Positions 1-23,100 of a DNA stretch of 64,000 nt are shown piece by piece. The stretch's first letter is position 1. Each line of letters starts with the position of its first letter. Position numbers and translations under genes: made by a program. The notes beneath the pieces are model-generated. The model had not been told where the DNA came from, did not search any database, and was given only the letters and a program-made list of their open reading frames with translations. Source of the DNA: Amycolatopsis sp. NBC_01488 (GTDB taxonomy: Bacteria > Actinomycetota > Actinomycetes > Mycobacteriales > Pseudonocardiaceae); NCBI RefSeq assembly GCF_036227105.1, contig NZ_CP109434.1, positions 5,179,001 to 5,243,000 of the forward strand, read 5' to 3'.

Positions 1-1
1 C

Positions 2-1063
2 GCGGACTACGGCTGCGACCTGTCCACCGCGCAGCCGGACATCACGAACGCCGACGAGGCCGCCCGGGCGCCGCTGGACCTGCTCGAGCAGAGCATGGCC
101 GTGCTGCCCGCCGTGGACCGCCTGCCCGCGCCGGACCTGCTCGTCTACGACACGACGCTGTGGGCGCCGGGCCGGCTGCTGGCCCGGAAGCGGAAGCTGC
201 CGACCGTGCAGCTTTCGGCGACGGTGGCGTCGAACGAGCACTTCTCGCTGACCAAGGAGAACCAGACCTTCGGCGAGGCGGTCGACCCGGCGCACCCGGC
301 GATCGCCCGGTTCGTCACGCGCCTGGGCGAGTACTTGGCCGACCACGGCCTCGGGGCGCTGACGCTGGAGGAGTTCTTCACCGGCGGTGACGAGTTCACG
401 CTGGTGTTCCTGCCCCGCGCGTTCCAGCCGGCCGGGGAGACGTTCGACGAGCGGTTCGCCTTCGTGGGGCCGCCGGCCGGGGCGCCGGCCGGTTCGTGGC
501 GGCCGCCCGCCGACGGCCGTCCGGTCGTGCTGATCACCTTGGGCACGACCGTCAACGACCGGCCGGAGTTCTTCCGCACCTGCGCCGAGGCGTTCGCGGG
601 CCTGCCGTGGCAGGTCGTGCTCACCTTGGGGAACCGGGTCGATCCGGCGACGCTGGGGCCGTTGCCGGCCAATGTGGAGGCCCACCGCTGGATCGCGCAC
701 GGCGACGTCCTGCCGCACTGCTCGGTGTTCCTCTGCCAGGGCGGGATGGGCAGCCTGATGGAGGCGCTGTTCTTCGCCGTCCCCGTGATCGCCGTGCCGC
801 ACCACCCGGAGCAGCACATCAACGCCCGGCAGATCCGGCGGCTCGGCCTGGGTGCCTCCCTGGACAAGGAAACCGTGACCGCCGCGCGGATCCGGGACAC
901 GGTGCTCGCCGTCGACCGCGACCAGGACGTGCGCCGGCGCGTCGAGCTGATGCGGCGCGAGGTGCGCGCCGCGGGCGGGGCGGTCCGGGCCGCCGTCGAA
1001 ATCGAAGCCGTCGAAAGCGAAGCCAGAGCCGCCGCGAACCTGGCCGAAGGGAGCCGGAAGTGA
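2..1063 (+). CDS. Macrolide-type GT1 glycosyltransferase, 5' end outside window
   Basis: The frame is open from the first full codon at base 2, so the true start lies upstream. About 353 residues are visible; the family is usually near 390-400, so roughly 40-50 N-terminal acceptor-domain residues are missing. The GT-B C-terminal half is clear: VVLITLGTT opens the donor-binding Rossmann domain, then RWIAHGDVLPHCSVF, GGMGSLMEAL and a proline/histidine-rich segment ending PEQHINARQIRRLGLG, as in the OleD/MgtA/YjiC group that transfers sugars from UDP donors to macrolides. One oddity is CQGGMGS where relatives have THGGMGS or THAGMNS: the phosphate-contacting His is Gln (codon 737-739). It overlaps the P450 by GTGA, implying coupled translation. 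Likely roles are tailoring of the polyketide or self-resistance; the sugar donor cannot be told. Confidence 0.88.
   Translation, partial: ADYGCDLSTAQPDITNADEAARAPLDLLEQSMAVLPAVDRLPAPDLLVYDTTLWAPGRLLARKRKLPTVQLSATVASNEHFSLTKENQTFGEAVDPAHPAIARFVTRLGEYLADHGLGALTLEEFFTGGDEFTLVFLPRAFQPAGETFDERFAFVGPPAGAPAGSWRPPADGRPVVLITLGTTVNDRPEFFRTCAEAFAGLPWQVVLTLGNRVDPATLGPLPANVEAHRWIAHGDVLPHCSVFLCQGGMGSLMEALFFAVPVIAVPHHPEQHINARQIRRLGLGASLDKETVTAARIRDTVLAVDRDQDVRRRVELMRREVRAAGGAVRAAVEIEAVESEARAAANLAEGSRK
1047..1053 (+). promoter_or_regulatory. Ribosome binding site of the P450
   Basis: AAGGGAG lies inside the end of the glycosyltransferase gene, 6 nt before the GTG at 1060. It supports the overlapping start and translational coupling. 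Confidence 0.7.
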
Positions 1064-2268
1064 CCGAGCCGTCGCCGTTGCCCGTCAAGCGGAGCTGCCC
1101 GTTCGACCCGCCGGACGAGTACCGGACCCGGCGGGGGATCAGCCCGCTGGCGTTCGAAGCCAGTCCCGGCCCGGCCACCGGCTGGCTGGTGACCAAGCTG
1201 TCCGACGTCCGCACGGTGCTGGCCGACGCCCGGTTCAGCCACCGCAACGACCTCGTCGCGCTCGCGGTGCCGCCGCCGTTCCCGATGGACACCTACGAAC
1301 CCGAGCCGGCCGCACCCGGTGCGTTCCCGAAGATGGACGGTGCCGACCACGCGCGGTACCGGAAGCTGATCGCGAAGTACTTCACCGTGCGGCGCACCCG
1401 GGAGCTGATCCCGGCCGCGGAGCGGATCGCCTCCGAGCTGCTGGACGCGATGGCCTCGGGAGGTGCCGGGGCCGAACTGGTCACCGCGTACGCCGAGCCG
1501 CTGGCCACCCGGCTGATGTGTGAACTGGTCGGAGTGCCGGAGTCCGACCGCGAAGAACTGTTGCACCATTTGAACGTCGTGGCCCGGATGCGGTATTCGC
1601 TGGAGGAACTGATCGCCGCGATCACCGTCGTCGGCGGCACGCTGGAGCGGCTCGTCGACGCGGCGTTCGACGACCCGCGCGACGACCTGCTCGGCGAGCT
1701 GGCCCGTACCGGCGAGCTCGACCGGCCGGAGCTGGTGAACCTGGCCTGGGCGCTGATCGGCGGCGGGTTCGACACGACGACGAACATGCTGGCACTGGGC
1801 ACCTTCGCGCTGTTCGAGCACCGCGACCAGCTGGAGCGGCTGCAGGCCGAACCGGCGCGGTGGCCCAACGCCGTCGAAGAACTCCTGCGGTACTTGACGG
1901 TCTCGCACCTCGGCGCGAGCCGGGCGGCACTGGCGGACGTCGAACTGGGCGGCCAGGTGATCCGCGAAGGCGAGACCGTGGTCGTCGCGCTCCCGGCGGC
2001 CAACCGTGACCCCGAGCGCTTCCCCGACCCCGACCGGCTCGACATCGGCCGGGTGACCCAGGGGCACGTCGCGTTCGGCCACGGCGTGCACCAGTGCATC
2101 GGCCAGCACCTGGCCCGGTTCACGATGCGGGTGGGGTTCGAGGCGCTCTTCACGCGCTTCCCGGCGCTGCGGCTGGCCGTGCCCCGGGAACAGGTCCCGC
2201 TGCGCGACGACATGCTCCACTACGGGGTCCACGCGCTGCCCGTCACCTGGACCTCCGGAGTCCTCTAG
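1060..2268 (+). CDS. Cytochrome P450 monooxygenase, complete
   Basis: A 402-residue soluble bacterial class I P450, normal length. The GTG start at 1060 overlaps the glycosyltransferase stop (GTGA) and follows AAGGGAG at 1047-1053 with 6 nt spacing, so no later start is needed. Signatures in order: I-helix GGGFDTTTN, K-helix ExxR in EELLRY, and heme loop FGHGVHQCIGQ with the iron-ligand Cys codon at 2095-2097 (residue 346). Because this Cys is present, it is not one of the Cys-less P450-like helpers that activate deoxysugar transferases. It should hydroxylate or epoxidise a substrate using an external ferredoxin and reductase, neither of which is seen here. Position next to the PKS suggests late oxidation of the macrolide. 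The CYP family resembles the antibiotic-pathway groups, but the exact subfamily cannot be assigned by eye. Confidence 0.93.
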   Translation: MTEPSPLPVKRSCPFDPPDEYRTRRGISPLAFEASPGPATGWLVTKLSDVRTVLADARFSHRNDLVALAVPPPFPMDTYEPEPAAPGAFPKMDGADHARYRKLIAKYFTVRRTRELIPAAERIASELLDAMASGGAGAELVTAYAEPLATRLMCELVGVPESDREELLHHLNVVARMRYSLEELIAAITVVGGTLERLVDAAFDDPRDDLLGELARTGELDRPELVNLAWALIGGGFDTTTNMLALGTFALFEHRDQLERLQAEPARWPNAVEELLRYLTVSHLGASRAALADVELGGQVIREGETVVVALPAANRDPERFPDPDRLDIGRVTQGHVAFGHGVHQCIGQHLARFTMRVGFEALFTRFPALRLAVPREQVPLRDDMLHYGVHALPVTWTSGVL

Positions 2269-2367
2269 GCACCGCACTAGACCTGACCTGTCCGCCGTGG
2301 ACAGCGTTGTGGCGCCTGTGTTGCCGTGGACGTCGAGCCGTCTCCCCAGAAAGGAAGCCGCCCGCCG
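2269..2367 (+). other. Short gap between P450 and PKS gene A
   Basis: This 99-bp gap holds a small inverted repeat, CTGTCC-N5-GGACAG at 2288-2304, and the ribosome binding site of gene A. No convincing promoter boxes or terminator are seen, so P450 and PKS may be cotranscribed. Confidence 0.5.
2352..2357 (+). promoter_or_regulatory. Ribosome binding site of PKS gene A
   Basis: AGGAAG lies 10 nt before ATG 2368. It selects that start over the upstream in-frame GTG at 2326, which has no comparable site. Confidence 0.65.
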
Positions 2368-14145
<11,778 letters not shown>

Positions 14146-14159
14146 CGTGAGCGGAAACC

Positions 14160-14164
14160 AGGAG
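14160..14164 (+). promoter_or_regulatory. Ribosome binding site of PKS gene B
   Basis: AGGAG lies 9 nt before ATG 14174. It places the start at the docking coil rather than at the in-frame GTG 14147, which overlaps the end of gene A without a good site. Confidence 0.75.
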
Positions 14165-14173
14165 CGGACGCAG

Positions 14174-17100
14174 ATGCGCAACGAGGACAAGCTCCGTGAC
14201 TACCTCAAGCGGGTCACGGCCGACCTGAAGCTGGCCAACCGGCGCCTGCACGACGTCACCGAGCGCCGCGCGGAGCCGATCGCCGTCGTGTCGATGAGCT
14301 GCCGGTTCCCGGGCGGCGTCACCACGCCGGACCAGCTGTGGGACCTGCTCGCCGAGGGCCGGGACGCCGTTTCGCCGTGGCCGGCCGACCGGGGCTGGGA
14401 CCAGGACCTCTACGACCCCGACCCCGAGCGCGTCGGCCGCAGCTACGTGCGCGACGGCTGCTTCCTGACCGACGCCGCGCAGTTCGACCCCGCGTTCTTC
14501 GGCATCTCCCCGCGCGAAGCCGTGGCGATGGACCCGCAGCAGCGCCTGCTGCTGGAGACCACCTGGGAGGCCTTCGAACGGGCGAAGCTCGACGCGGCCG
14601 CCCTGCGCGGCAGCTCGACCGGCGTGTTCGTCGGGGCCAGCAACCAGGGCTACGCCGGTGGCCTGGTCACCGCCCCCGAAGGTCTGGAAGGGCTGCTGCT
14701 CACCGGCGGTTCGGCCGCTGTGCTGTCGGGCCGGCTCGCCTACACCTTCGGGCTGGAGGGCCCGGCCGTCACGGTCGACACCATGTGCTCGTCCTCGCTG
14801 GTCGCCCTGCACCTGGCGGTTTCCGCGCTGCGCAACGACGAGTGCTCGATGGCCCTGGCCTGCGGCGCCACCGTGATGGCCAACCCCCGCAACTTCGTCG
14901 AATTCAGCCGCCAGCGCGGCCTGTCCGCCGACGGCCGCTGCCGCGCGTTCTCCGCCGACGCCGACGGCACCGGCTGGGGCGAGGGCGTCGGCGTCGTGCT
15001 CCTGGAACGGCTGTCCGACGCACGCCGCAACGGCCACCCCGTGCTCGCCGTCATCCGCGGCACGGCGATCAACCAGGACGGGGCGTCGAACGGCCTGACC
15101 GCCCCCAACGGGCTTTCCCAGCAGCGCGTGATCGAGGCCGCGCTGGCCAACGCTCGGCTGGCGCCCGAGCAGGTCGACGTCGTCGAGGCGCACGGCACCG
15201 GCACCAAGCTGGGCGACCCGATCGAGGCACAGGCCCTGCAGGCGACCTACGGCCGCGACCGCGACCGGCCGCTGCTGCTCGGCACGGTCAAGTCGAACAT
15301 CGGCCACACCCAGGCGGCCTCCGGGGTCGCCGGCGTGATCAAGATGGTCCTCGCCCTGCGTGCGGGCGTCCTGCCGAAGACGTTGTTCGCCGACGAGCCG
15401 ACCCCGCACGTGGACTGGACCGCGGGCGCGGTCTCCCTGCTGACCGAACAGACGGCGTGGCCCGACACTGGTGCGCCGCGCCGGGCCGGGGTGTCGTCGT
15501 TCGGCGGCAGCGGCACCAACGCGCACGTCGTGCTGGAAGGCGTCCCCGACGAGCCCTCGACTGCCGGAGAGTCCACTGTGGACACGGCGGTGTGGGTGCT
15601 GTCGGGCCGTTCCGATACCGCGCTGAAGGCCCGCGCTGCCGAGTTGGCCGAGCTGCGGGACGCGAACATCGCCGACGTCGGCTGGTCGCTGGCCGCCACG
15701 CGCTCCGCGTTCGAGCACCGCGCCGCGGTCGTCGGCCGGGACCGGTCCGCGCTGGTCGCGGGCGTCCGCGAGATCGCCGAATCCGGCACGGCCGCCGGTG
15801 GCGCGGTGGTCGGCGGGGAAGCTCAGGTCGTGGGCGGCACCGTGCTCGTCTTCCCCGGCCAAGGCGCCCAGTGGGCCGGGATGGCCGTGGACCTGCTGGC
15901 GTCCTCGCCGGTGTTCGCGGCCCGGATGGCCGAATGCGCATCGGCTCTGGAAGCCTTCGTGGACTGGAAGCTGGCCGACGTCCTCGGTGACGCGGCGGCC
16001 CTCGAACGGGTCGAGGTCGTCCAGCCGGTTTCGTGGGCGGTCATGGTGTCGCTCGCCGCGTTGTGGGCGGCGCACGGCGTCACGCCGGACGCCGTCGTCG
16101 GGCACTCGCAAGGCGAGATCGCGGCCGCTGTCGTCGCGGGTGCGCTGTCGCTGTCCGACGGCGCCAAGGTCGTCGCGCTGCGCAGCAAGCTGATCGCCGC
16201 CCGGCTGGCCGGCCTCGGCGCGATGGCGTCGATCGCCGCGCCCGAAGCCCAGGTCTCGACGCTGCTCGCGGACGGTGTGTCCATCGCGGCCGTCAACGGA
16301 CCCGCGTCCGTGGTGATCTCCGGCGAGGTCGCCGCCGTCGAGGAGGTGCTGGCCCGCGCCGAAGCCGGTGGACTGCGCGTGCGCCGGATCGCGGTGGACT
16401 ACGCGTCGCACTCCGCCGTGGTCGAGGTCCTCGAAACCGAACTGCTCGAAGCCCTGGCGGACCTCGAACCCCGCGCCGCGCAGATCACGTTCGTCTCCAG
16501 CGTCACCGGTGAGATCGCCGAGACGCTCGACGCGGCCTACTGGTACCGGAACCTGCGGCAGCGCGTGCGGTTCCAGGACGCCACCAGGACCCTCATCGCC
16601 GACGGGCACCGGTTCTTCGTCGAGTCGAGCCCGCACCCCGTCCTCGGCGGCGGCATCCAGGAGACCCTGGAAGACGTCCTCGACGCCGGTTCGGCGGCCG
16701 TCGTCGGCACGCTCCGGCGTGGCGAAGGCGGCTTGACGCGGTTCCTGACCTCGGTGGCTCAGCTGTGGACGCGGGGGCACGACGTCGACTGGACGGCCGT
16801 CTACCCCCAGGCTGCCACGGTCGCTTTGCCGACATATCCCTTCCAGCGGCAGCGCTACTGGCTGGAGACGCCGGTCGAGACCGCCGCGGCGGACGGGGAG
16901 TTCTGGAGCGCGGTCGAGGACGGCGCCCTCACCGACGAGCTGGGCGTCACCGCGGAAACGCCGTGGCAGGAAGTGCTGCCGGCCCTGGCGGACTGGCGGC
17001 ACCGCCGGACCGAGCTGTCCACAGTGGACCAATGGCGGTACCGGATCAGCTGGCAGCCGGTCACCGCACCGGCGCCCGCGTTGTCCGGTACCTGGCTGGT

Positions 17101-20100
17101 CGTGCACGCGCCCGACGTCTGCCTCGACGCCCTGGAGAAGGCGGGCGCGGTCGTCCGCACCCTGCGGGTCGACGAGACCGACGACCGCGCGTCGCTGGCC
17201 GAGCGGCTGCGCGGCGAGACCGACATCGCGGGCGTGCTCTCCCTGCTCGCGCTGGACGAACGCCCCCACGCCACGCACCCGGTACTCGACACCGGTCTGG
17301 CCGCGAACCTCCTGCTCTCCCAGGCTCTGGGTGACGCCGGGAGCACCGCGCCGCTCTGGCTCGCGACGCAGGGAACGGCCGTCGTCGTGCCCGGCGACGA
17401 GGCGCCGAACCCGGGCCAGGCGACGACCTGGGGCCTCGGGCGGGTGCTCGCCCTCGAACACCCCGACCGCTGGGGCGGCCTGGTCGACCTGCCGGAGATC
17501 CTCGACGAGCGCGCCGCCGCCCGGCTCTGCGCCGCGCTCACCGGGATCGGCGACGAGGACCAGCTGGCCGTCCGCGACTCCGGGCTGTACCGACGCCGCC
17601 TGCGTCGCGCCCCCTTGCAGGGCACCGCGCCCGAGTGGCGGACCAGCGGGACCGCGCTGATCACCGGCGGCACCGGTGGGCTCGGCGCGCACGTCGCCCG
17701 CTGGCTTGTCGGCCGCGGCGCCGAGCACCTCGTGCTCACCAGCCGCCGCGGTCCCGACGCGCCGGGCGCCGCCGAGCTGCGGGAAGAACTCGAAGCGATG
17801 GGCGTCGAGGTGACCATCGCCGCCTGCGACGTCGCCGACCGCGAGGCGCTGTCTTCGCTGGTCAGCGGCCTGTCGGAGATTCGCGCGGTGGTCCACACCG
17901 CAGGTGTCGGCCTGCTGGCCCCGCTCGCCGAGACGACGTTGCCCGAGTTCGAAGAGGGCGCCCGCGCGAAGCTCGCCGGTGCCCGCCACCTGGACGCGTT
18001 GTTCGGCGAGGCCGGCCTCGACGCGTTCGTCCTCTATTCGTCGGTCGCCGGTGTGTGGGGCAGCGGCGACCACGGCGCGTACGCCGCCGCGAACGCCTTC
18101 GTCGACGCGCTCGCCGAGAGCCGCCGCGCCCGCGGGCTCGCCGGGACCTCGGTCGCCTGGGGCATCTGGGCCGGCGACGGCATGGTCTCCGACGTCGTCG
18201 CCGACCAGCTCAAGTGGCGCGGGATCCCGTTCATGGCCCCGGAACCGGCGCTGCTCGGACTGGCCCAGGTGCTCGATCACGACGAGCCGTTCCTGGCCGT
18301 CGCCGACATCGACTGGGCGCGGTTCGTCCCGGTCTTCACCGCCGCCCGCCCGCGGCCGCTGCTGTCCGAGGTGCCGGAGGTCGCGGCCGTGCTGGCCGCC
18401 GAATCGGAGGTCACCGAAGCGGAGACGGGCGCGGCAGGTGCGTTGCGCGCCAAGCTGTCCGCACTGTCCGAAGAGGACCAGGAGCGCGAGCTGCTTGGGC
18501 TCGTGCGCAAGCACGCCGCCGCCGTCCTGGGCTACGCCGGGCCGGAGGACGTCGACTCCTCCCGCGCGTTCCGGGAGCTGGGCTTCGACTCGCTGACCGC
18601 GATCGAGCTGCGCAACCGGCTCACCGCGGCCACCGGCCTGAAGCTGTCCGCCACTCTGGTGTTCGACTACCCGAACCCGACGACCCTCGCCCGGCACGTG
18701 CGCACCGAGGTCCTCGGCGCGCCCGCACCCGCGGTGGCCGCGCCGGTCACGGCGACCGACGAGCCGCTGGCCATCGTCGGCATGAGCTGCCGGTTCGCCG
18801 GCGGCATCGGCAGCCCGCGGCAGCTGTGGGACCTGATGATGGCCGAGGCCGACGCCATCGGCGAGTTCCCCGGCGACCGCGGCTGGCAGCCCGGTGCGCT
18901 GTACGACCCCGACCCCGACAGTGCCGGTCACAGCTACACCCGCGCGGGCGGCTTCCTCTACGACGCCGCCGAGTTCGACCCGGGCTTCTTCGGCATCAGC
19001 CCGCGCGAAGCCCTGGCGATGGACCCGCAGCAGCGCGTCGTCATGGAAGCCGCGTGGGAAGCCCTCGAGGACGCCGGGTTCGACCAGGCCGCCGTCCGCG
19101 GCAGCCGCACCGGCGTGTTCGTCGGCGCCAGCGGCCACGACTACGGCCAGCGGCTGCGCGAGGTCCCCGAAGGCGTCGAAGGCCACCTGGTCACCGGCGG
19201 CACCGGCAGCGTGACGTCCGGCCGCGTCGCCTACACCTTCGGGCTCGAGGGTCCGGCGGTCACGATCGACACCGGCTGCTCGTCGTCGCTGGTCGCGCTG
19301 CACCTGGCCGGCCAGGCCCTGCGGTCGGGGGAGTGCGACCTCGCGCTCGCCGGCGGCGTCGCGGTGATGTCGACCCCGGCGCCGTTCGTCGCGTTCAGCC
19401 GCCAGCGCGCGCTGGCCGCCGACGGCCGCAGCAAGCCGTTCTCCGCCGAGGCCGACGGCATGGGCCTGGCCGAGGGCGTCGGCATGCTGCTCGTCGAACG
19501 GCTTTCCGACGCGAAGCGCAAGGGACACCGCGTGCTGGCCGTGGTCCGCGGAACTGCGACCAACCAGGACGGCGCGTCCAACGGCCTGACCGCCCCGAAC
19601 GGCCCGTCGCAGCAGCGCGTGATCCTCTCCGCGCTGGCCGCGGCCGGGCTCGAACCGTCCGAGGTGGACGCCGTCGAGGCACACGGCACCGGCACCACCC
19701 TCGGCGACCCGATCGAGGCCCAGGCCCTGATGGCCACCTACGGCCGCGACCGTTCAGCCCCGCTGTGGCTGGGCTCGGTCAAGTCGAACATCGGCCACAG
19801 CCAGGCCGCCGCAGGTGCCGCGGGCGTGATCAAGATGGTGCTGGCCATGCGTCACGGCGTGCTGCCGCGCTCGCTGCACTCGGAACACCCGTCACCGCAC
19901 GTCGACTGGTCCTCCGGTGCCCTCGAACTGCTCACTTCGGCGACACCGTGGCCGGACAAGCCGGGACCGCGTCGCGTCGGCGTGTCCTCCTTCGGCGTCG
20001 GCGGCACGAACGCCCACGTCGTGCTGGAACACGACCCCGCTCCCGAACCCGCCGCCGAGCGTGAGCCGGTCGCCGGCCCGGTGCCGTGGGTGCTTTCGGC

Positions 20101-23100
20101 GCGCTCGGCGGCCGGTCTGCCGGCGCAGGCCTCGAAGCTGGCGGCCGTCGCGGCCGCGGACATCGCGGACATCGGCTGGTCACTCGCCTCGACGCGAACC
20201 GCGTTCGAGCACCGGGCCGTGGTGCTGGGCTCAGACCGCGACGAGCTGCTGGCCGGGCTCGGCGGTCTGGCCGGCGGAACGCCGAGCGCGTCGGTGGTGA
20301 CCGGCGTGGCGGGCACGCTCGGGCGGACGGTGTTCGTCTTCCCGGGCCAGGGCGCGCAGTGGGCCGGCATGGCCGTCGGCCTGGTGGACTCGTCATCGGT
20401 GTTCGCGGAGCGGTTCGCGGAGTGCGCGGCGGCGCTTGAGTCCTTTGTCGACTGGTCGCCGTTCTCCGAGCTGCGCGAAGGTGCGTTGGACCGGGTCGAT
20501 GTGGTGCAGCCGCTGTCGTGGGCGGTCATGGTTTCGCTGGCCGCGTTGTGGCAGTCTCACGGCGTGACGCCGGACGCGGTGGTCGGCCACTCCCAAGGGG
20601 AGATCGCCGCCGCGGTGGTCGCGGGTGGACTGTCCCTGGTGGACGGTGCCCGCGTGGTCGCGCTGCGGAGCAAGGCGATCGCCGCCGGGCTTGCCGGCCG
20701 GGGCGGGATGGCGTCGGTCGCGCTCGGCGCCGAGCAGCTCGAGAAGCTCCTCCCCGAGTGGGCCGGCCGGATCACGATCGCGGCCTTCAACAGCCCGTCC
20801 TCGACCGTCGTCTGCGGCGAGCCCGAGGCCCTCGAAGAACTGCTGGCCCAGTGTGTCGCCGACGGCGTCCGCGCCCGGCTGATCCCGGTGGACTACGCCT
20901 CGCACTCGGCGCACGTGGAAACGATCGAGAGCGAACTGCTCGACGTGCTCACCGCGATCGAGCCGCGGACCGGCGAGATCCCGTTCTACTCCACGGTGTC
21001 GGCCGAGCCGATCGACACCGCGTCGCTCGACGCCGGGTACTGGTACCGCAACCTGCGTCAGCCGGTGCTGTTCACCCAGACCGTCGAGGTGCTCGCGGCG
21101 CGCGAGCACTCCGTGTTCGTCGAGGTCAGCCCGCACCCGGTCGTCACGTCCGCGATCGCCGAGGCCGTCCCGGACGCCGTCGCGACCGGCACGCTGCGGC
21201 GCGGTGAGGGCGGCCTGGCGCGGTTCCGGACGTCGCTGGCCGAACTGCACGTCCGCGGGGTCGACGTCGACTGGGCGCCGGTCTTCCCGGGCGCCGCGAC
21301 GATCCCGCTGCCCACCTACGCCTTCCAGCACCAGCGCTACTGGCTGGACGCCCCCGCCCGCGACGCCGATTCGCTGGACGACGCGTTCTGGGCCGCCGTC
21401 GAGCGATCCGACGTCGAAGCGCTCGCCGCCTGGCGCGTCAAGCGGCAAGCAGAGTCCACTGTGGATAGTTGGCGGTACCGCGTCGAATGGACCCCGCTGG
21501 CCATCGCGTCCGGAACGATCATCGCGAACTGGCTCGTCGTCGCCCCGGTCGGATCTGACGCCCAGGAACTCGCCGACGGCCTCGGCGCGCGCCTGCTGGT
21601 GCTTCCGTCCGATGTGGACCGTCAGCGGTGCGCCGAGCTGCTTCGCGAGGCAGGCCCGTGCGAGGGCGTGCTCTCCCTCCTGGCCCGCGACGGTCTCACG
21701 CCGAACTTGACGCTGCTGCACGCCCTCGGCGACGCCGGGATCGACGCACCGCTCTGGTGTGCCACGAGCGGCGCGGTCAGCACCGGCGCCGCGGATCCGA
21801 TCCGGACCGCGGAGCAGGCGCTGACCTGGGGCTTCGGCCGGATCGCGGCCATGGAGTACCCGCAGCGCTTCGGCGGCCTCGTCGACCTCCCGGCCGACCT
21901 CGACGCCCGCGAGATCGCCCGGCTCGCCGCGGTCCTCGGCGCGCCGGGCCCCGAGGACCAGCTCGCCGTCCGCGCTTCCGGGGTCTTCGGCCGCAGGGTG
22001 GTCCGCGCGGCCCCGGCCCGCGGCACGACGACGCCGTGGCGGCCGTCCGGCACGGTGCTGCTCACCGGCGGCACCGGCGGGATCGGCGCGCACCTCGCCC
22101 GCTGGCTCGCGGGCGCCGGAGCCGAGCGGCTGGTCCTCACCAGCCGTCGCGCCCAGGACCTCGCCGAGCTGACCGCCGAGCTGGCCGACCTCGGCACCGA
22201 GCTGACCGTGGCGGTCTGCGACGTCGCCGACCGCGAACAGCTGGCCGAGCTGCTGGCCGGGCTGCCGGACCTGACCGCGGTGGTGCACGCCGCCGCCGTG
22301 CTCGACGACGGCGTCCTCGACCGCCTCACTCCCGAGCGGATCGCGGGCGTGCTGCGGCCCAAGGCCGACGCCGCACGGCACCTGCACGAGCTGACCGCCG
22401 GCCGCGACCTCTCGGCGTTCGTCCTGTTCTCCTCGCTGGCCGGCACGCTCGGCGGGCCGGGCCAGGCGAGCTACGCCGCGGCCAACACCTACCTCGACGC
22501 GCTCGCCCGCGAGCGCCGCGCCGCCGGCCTGCCCGCGACGTCCGTCGCGTGGGGCGCGTGGAGCGGTGGCCGCGGCGAAGGCCTGGCCGCGCAAGGCCTG
22601 CCCGCGATGGATCCCGAGCTGGCGATCCGCGCGTTGCAGCAGGCCCTGGACGAGAACGAGACCGTGCTCGCGGTCGCCGACATCCGCTGGGACCGCTACC
22701 GCAAGACCCTGGCCCAGGGCCGCCCGAGCGCCGCGCTGCTGGGCATCCCCGAAGCGGCGGTGCCGGAAGCCGTCGAAACCGGCTGGGCCGACCGCCTGGC
22801 GGGCCTCGGCGAGGAGGACCAGCACCGGCTGGTCCTGGAGCTGATCCAGGCCCAGGCCGCGGTGGCGCTCGGCTACCCCGGACCCGAGTCGATCGAGCCC
22901 GGCCGCGCCTTCCGCGACCTCGGCTTCGACTCGCTCACCGCCGTCGACCTGCGCAACCGGCTCGGCGAGGCCACCGGCCTGCGGCTGCCGGTCACGCTGG
23001 TCTTCGACCACCCGACCGCCGTCGCGCTCGCCGGCCACGTCCGGCGCGAGCTGGTCGGCGAAGTCGTGAGGGAGACCGCGGTCCCGGTGGCCGCGGCCAC

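Noticed and set aside
1060-2268. P450-like activator (EryCII/DesVIII type) for the neighbouring glycosyltransferase.
   Set aside because: Those partners lack the heme Cys; here Cys346, ExxR and the I-helix motif are all present.
2326-2328. Upstream in-frame GTG as start of gene A.
   Set aside because: No ribosome binding site. ATG 2368 has AGGAAG at good spacing, and the intervening residues match nothing in loading modules.
14147-14149. Upstream in-frame GTG as start of gene B.
   Set aside because: ATG 14174 has AGGAG 9 nt upstream and begins exactly at the docking coil.
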